Below are positions 40,928-43,977 of a stretch of 43,977 nucleotides of DNA, piece by piece. Made by a program: the position numbers and the translations under genes. The DNA is from Candidatus Bathyarchaeota archaeon (GTDB lineage: Archaea > Thermoproteota > Bathyarchaeia > 40CM-2-53-6). The stretch lies in contig VBBD01000066.1 in assembly GCA_005882895.1 (NCBI GenBank), positions 1 to 43,977 of the forward strand. Direction: 5' to 3'. Each line of letters starts with the position of its first letter. Position 1 is the stretch's first letter. Below the pieces are notes generated by a model. The model had not been told where the DNA came from, made no database searches, and saw only the letters and a list, made by a program, of their open reading frames with translations.

Positions 40928-41113
40928 ACTTCAGAGTCGCCTAAACGCCGCTCCAGTCAGACAGGCTCAGATAGAGACGTTCTAACTCTAATTTCGTCCT
41001 AGACTATCAGGAACGTTCTCGCAAGCTCAAGAATTCTGCACAAGTAGTATCGAAGCGCTTTTGAGACAGCCTTCCCCTCGGAAGCATGACGCGTCGGAGT
41101 AGAGTTAGGATTC

Positions 41114-42967
41114 TTGTCTGATAGGGTGGATTCCGCGGGCGGTTACAAGCCCATCAGCGATTATGGGGTCATCGGAGATATGCACTCAGCAGCGCTCGTT
41201 GGACTTGACGGTTCCATTGACTGGTACTGTGCGCCGAGGTTCGACTCTCCCAGTGTGTTCGCGGCTCTGCTCGACTCGCAAAAGGGAGGCAGATTCCAGC
41301 TGTCTCCGACGGGGAAGTTCACGACAAAGCAGAGCTATGGAGGCGACACGAATGTGTTGGCGACCACGTTCGATTCTCGAGAGGGACGCATCAGGCTTAC
41401 AGACTTCATGCCTTGTTTCATGGAGAAGGGAGAGCTGAAAGGGTTTCAGGAACTCCACAGAATTGTCGATTGCCTCGATGGTGATCCTGGGCTTAGAATT
41501 ACTTTTCAACCACGTTTCAACTATGCTCGCGGAAATACGATCATACGAGAAACCCGAGACGGATGCTTGGCGAGGAATCAGAGACACCACGTCAGTCTAG
41601 CCTCGTCCGTAAAGCTACTTGTCTCAGACAAGGATCTACTGGTCAACGATTTCAGGCTGTCCCGAGGTCAGAGAATCGTCTTTGTCCTCAAGTGGGGAAA
41701 CAGCTCGCCAACACCTGCGGCGAGATATGAAACGAGTAGGAAGCTATCCAAGACATTATCCTACTGGAAACGATGGGTTAGTCACGTCAAGTACCGGGGC
41801 CCGTATCGGGCACATGTCGTAAGATCATGCCTCGTGCTGAAAATGCTACAGTATGCTCCTACCGGGGCTATGGTGGCGGCTGTTACCACCTCTCTACCGG
41901 AGAGTATTGGTACGCTGCGGAATTGGGACTATCGATATTCTTGGATCAGGGACAACGCTCTTTCAGTCTGGGCGTTAAGTGAGGCTGGAGCCACAAGGGA
42001 GGCCCAAGATTACACTAGATGGATGATCAATGTTCGACGGCATTCCAAGGAGAGGTTGCAGATAATGATGGGCATTGGAGGTGAAAGGGAGATCCCGGAG
42101 ATTACCCTGGACCATCTTGAAGGCTACCGGCGTTCGAGCCCAGTGCGGGTCGGCAACGCGGCGTACAAGCAGTTGCAGTTGGACATATACGGTATTCTCG
42201 CTGATTCCATGTATTATCTGCATCGCGCGCTAGGATGGACAACCAAGCAAGTATACGAAAATCTGGTAAAGTATTCTGCTGATCAGGCGGCAGCGGAATG
42301 GGAAAAATCCGACAGCGGAATATGGGAGATGCGTGAGGCGAGATCGTTCGTGGAGTCGAAGATGTGGTGCTATGTCGCCCTCGACCGGGCGATGAAGATA
42401 GCTCGAGAACTAGGATACGACGAAGACTGGCGGAGATGGGAGCCCGTGAAGAAGAAGATCAAGAGTCAGATTCTGTCCGATGGATGGTCAAGCAAGAAGA
42501 AGGCTTTCACGATGGTTCTCGGGGGGGACGACCTCGATGCAGCTAATCTCCTCATGCCCCTAGTGGGGTTTCTGCCGGCTAGGGATCCCAAGATGACCTC
42601 GACAATCCAGCGCATCCGAGAAGAGCTATCCAAGGGCGATCTAGTCTACAGATACAACGTGGATGATGGCCAACTGGGAAAGGAGGGGGCTTTCACTGTG
42701 TGCAGCTTCTGGATGGTAGACTGCCTAACACGGCTAGGGAAGTTAGGTGAAGCAGAGGGACTGTTGAATCAGTTATTGAAACGAGCTAATCACTTGGGAT
42801 TGTACTCCGAAGAGATTGATCCTGACACCGGTGAAGCATTGGGGAACTTTCCGCAAGCCTATACTCACATGGGTTTGATAACAGCCTCCGTTCGTCTCGA
42901 GGAGGCACGTCGAAAGACCGGGTTCATGCGCTATGCCCGTGCTCTATCTAACAGAATCAGTGGCTAG
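41114..42967 (+). CDS. GH15 glycosidase (trehalase/glucoamylase type)
   Basis: 617 residues of glycoside hydrolase family 15. Motifs: YKPISDYGVIGDMHSAALVG, GSIDWYCAPRFDSPSVFAAL, NWDYRYSWIRD, and two catalytic glutamates in LDHLEGYRRSSPVRVGNAAY and LYSEEIDPDTGEALGNFPQA. Archaeal family members of this length are often trehalases, and the next gene makes trehalose phosphate, so trehalose breakdown is the best guess; glucoamylase remains possible. It starts at TTG after TAGGA. The gap 40928-41113 shows nothing clear. The stop is 26 bases from the convergent trehalose gene's stop. Confidence 0.92.
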   Translation: MSDRVDSAGGYKPISDYGVIGDMHSAALVGLDGSIDWYCAPRFDSPSVFAALLDSQKGGRFQLSPTGKFTTKQSYGGDTNVLATTFDSREGRIRLTDFMPCFMEKGELKGFQELHRIVDCLDGDPGLRITFQPRFNYARGNTIIRETRDGCLARNQRHHVSLASSVKLLVSDKDLLVNDFRLSRGQRIVFVLKWGNSSPTPAARYETSRKLSKTLSYWKRWVSHVKYRGPYRAHVVRSCLVLKMLQYAPTGAMVAAVTTSLPESIGTLRNWDYRYSWIRDNALSVWALSEAGATREAQDYTRWMINVRRHSKERLQIMMGIGGEREIPEITLDHLEGYRRSSPVRVGNAAYKQLQLDIYGILADSMYYLHRALGWTTKQVYENLVKYSADQAAAEWEKSDSGIWEMREARSFVESKMWCYVALDRAMKIARELGYDEDWRRWEPVKKKIKSQILSDGWSSKKKAFTMVLGGDDLDAANLLMPLVGFLPARDPKMTSTIQRIREELSKGDLVYRYNVDDGQLGKEGAFTVCSFWMVDCLTRLGKLGEAEGLLNQLLKRANHLGLYSEEIDPDTGEALGNFPQAYTHMGLITASVRLEEARRKTGFMRYARALSNRISG

Positions 42968-42993
42968 TGAGCACCCCGGATAGGGAAGAGCTT

Positions 42994-43977
42994 CTACGAC
43001 TTGCCGGTCTTGTACAGATCAGTGAGAAGTTGGATGACTTCCCGATGGTTTCTCAGGTTGAACCTTGCATAGGATTTCGCAAGTCCTACCTTGATCGAAT
43101 AGGCCTGATCTGGAATCGCCTCGAAGAGGTCTTCGTCAGCCCAATCGTCACCCATAGCCAACACGAAGTCGAAGTTCGTCTCTGCGAGAAGCAGCTTCGC
43201 GGCCATACCTTTGTTTATTCCAACGTTTCTCACCTCTATTGACTTACTGCCCTGTAATACTTGGAGGTCCGTGTTTTCAGTGAAATAGGACAATTCGTCC
43301 GCAAGTTCTTTTGATCGTACGTATGCGAGTTCTGGGTCTGCTGCTCGGAAGTGCCAGACGAGGGAGAACTCCTTTTCCTCCAAGAGAGATCCTGGCAGTC
43401 GGTCTTCATACCCTCTAAGGGTAGGTCGCACCTTCTCCTTCCAGTTGCTTTCTACCTTTATCGTCGGAACCCAGTCTTTGCCTCTTTGTCTGATCCAGGC
43501 TCCATGCTCAGCGACGATTCCTAGATTGAGGGCCCCGAACCAATCCTGCAAGAGACTTCGATTGCGTCCGCTGATTATTACCAGGTTGTTCCGTGGATCT
43601 TCTGAGAGCGCGTTGAGGACGGCTAGCAAGGTCTTTTCAGGGACTGCTGTTTCGGGACGTGCCTTGAATGGCGATAATGTCCCGTCGTAGTCTAGAAAGA
43701 GTATCCTGCTGCGTGAGGTGTCATAATCTCTGATCATCTTCTCTCTAGTCGCAGCGTCAAGTAGTTTGGCACTGAACTTCTCCTGTTGTTGTTTGATCGA
43801 GTGTAGTTTGCCCATGAAGTCCTGGCCCCATTTGATGACATCGTAGCGCTCCAGTCTGGTCTGCATTGCTTGGTTGCGGCGTACTTGCTCATCTTCAGGC
43901 ATCTCAAGGGCGGTCTTGATGGCGTCTACTATTTCGGAGGTGTCGTTGGGGTTAATGATGAGCGCCTCGCCAAGCTC
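42994..43977 (-). CDS. otsBA: Trehalose-6-phosphate synthase/phosphatase fusion, C-terminal part
   Basis: The frame is open to the window edge (328 residues visible). The part from the edge to about 43790 is the C-terminus of a GT20 synthase (EALIINPNDTSEIVDAIKTA, RLERYDVIKWGQDFM). It continues into an HAD-type trehalose phosphatase: FLDYDGTLSPF (nucleophile Asp), IISGRNRSLL, EHGAWIRQRG, FSLVWHFRAAD, SIEVRNVGINKG and MGDDWADEDLF. Such two-domain enzymes form trehalose from UDP-glucose and glucose-6-phosphate. The synthase domain lies outside. It is convergent with GH15. The symbol otsBA is descriptive. Confidence 0.93.
   Translation of the reverse strand, partial: ELGEALIINPNDTSEIVDAIKTALEMPEDEQVRRNQAMQTRLERYDVIKWGQDFMGKLHSIKQQQEKFSAKLLDAATREKMIRDYDTSRSRILFLDYDGTLSPFKARPETAVPEKTLLAVLNALSEDPRNNLVIISGRNRSLLQDWFGALNLGIVAEHGAWIRQRGKDWVPTIKVESNWKEKVRPTLRGYEDRLPGSLLEEKEFSLVWHFRAADPELAYVRSKELADELSYFTENTDLQVLQGSKSIEVRNVGINKGMAAKLLLAETNFDFVLAMGDDWADEDLFEAIPDQAYSIKVGLAKSYARFNLRNHREVIQLLTDLYKTGKS

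Noticed and set aside
1-43977. tRNA, rRNA, CRISPR arrays, insertion sequences
   Set aside because: I looked for T-loop-like GGTTCGAATCC patterns, regularly spaced short repeats, and transposase motifs, and saw none. The repeats at 731-1190 and 10508-10580 are not CRISPR-like. A dedicated scan would be needed to exclude a degenerate tRNA.

Overview
The window is archaeal. It carries a group II chaperonin (thermosome) subunit, a tricorn-interacting-factor-type M1 aminopeptidase, TATA-box promoters placed about 25-35 bases upstream of near-leaderless starts, occasional strong GGAGGTGA ribosome sites, and many small zinc ribbons and winged-helix regulators. A class II (B12-dependent) ribonucleotide reductase, an Amt ammonium transporter, a GH15 trehalase-type enzyme and a fused trehalose-6-phosphate synthase/phosphatase fit a mesophilic TACK-type archaeon (Bathyarchaeia- or Thaumarchaeota-like). 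That placement is inference. No rRNA, tRNA, CRISPR array, transposase or phage gene is visible.

Layout. 1-2615 (minus): tetrapyrrole genes hemA (cut by the window edge) and hemC with a small winged-helix gene upstream; hemA and hemC are separated by a noncoding interval with a diverged 240-bp tandem duplication. 2739-3274 is a decayed membrane-anchored protein. 3339-6911: O-methyltransferase and nrdJ. 6916-9587: NfeD-like membrane protein, a DVGG-repeat bactofilin-like beta-solenoid protein, a winged-helix protein and a HEYLH metalloprotease-like protein. 9687-12441: methyltransferase, amt and a 48-residue zinc ribbon. 12563-13734: ankyrin gene divergent from marR around a shared TATA element and a 29-bp palindrome. 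13958-16173: zinc-finger ORF, a possible small RNA, an aminoglycoside-nucleotidyltransferase-like gene and a methyltransferase. 16255-20283: thermosome, Ada and SDR. 20390-24680: small regulators, a three-helix membrane protein, VOC, DUF4382, TfoX-N, BCP peroxiredoxin and a TMEM175-like channel. 24835-28903: ABC exporter ATPase plus large FtsX/MacB permease.

28912-34532 is the most system-like part. An operon with 4-base overlaps encodes zinc ribbon-FHA, PPP-family Ser/Thr phosphatase and VWA proteins. It lies divergent from an eight-helix membrane Ser/Thr kinase followed by a zinc-ribbon membrane protein. Together they supply a kinase, an eraser, a phosphopeptide reader and a metal-dependent adhesion/scaffold protein.

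34661-43977: ChrB C-terminal domain, MFS transporter, minimal MscS channel, DUF6295, dienelactone hydrolase, M1 aminopeptidase, GH15, and the C-terminal part of a TPS-TPP fusion.

A recurring oddity is that five conserved genes (hemC, the nucleotidyltransferase, the BCP peroxiredoxin, the ABC permease and mscS) have no in-frame ATG/GTG/TTG before their family N-terminus. Either the assembly has single-base deletions or this organism uses other start codons. HemC also lacks the cysteine that normally holds its dipyrromethane cofactor.
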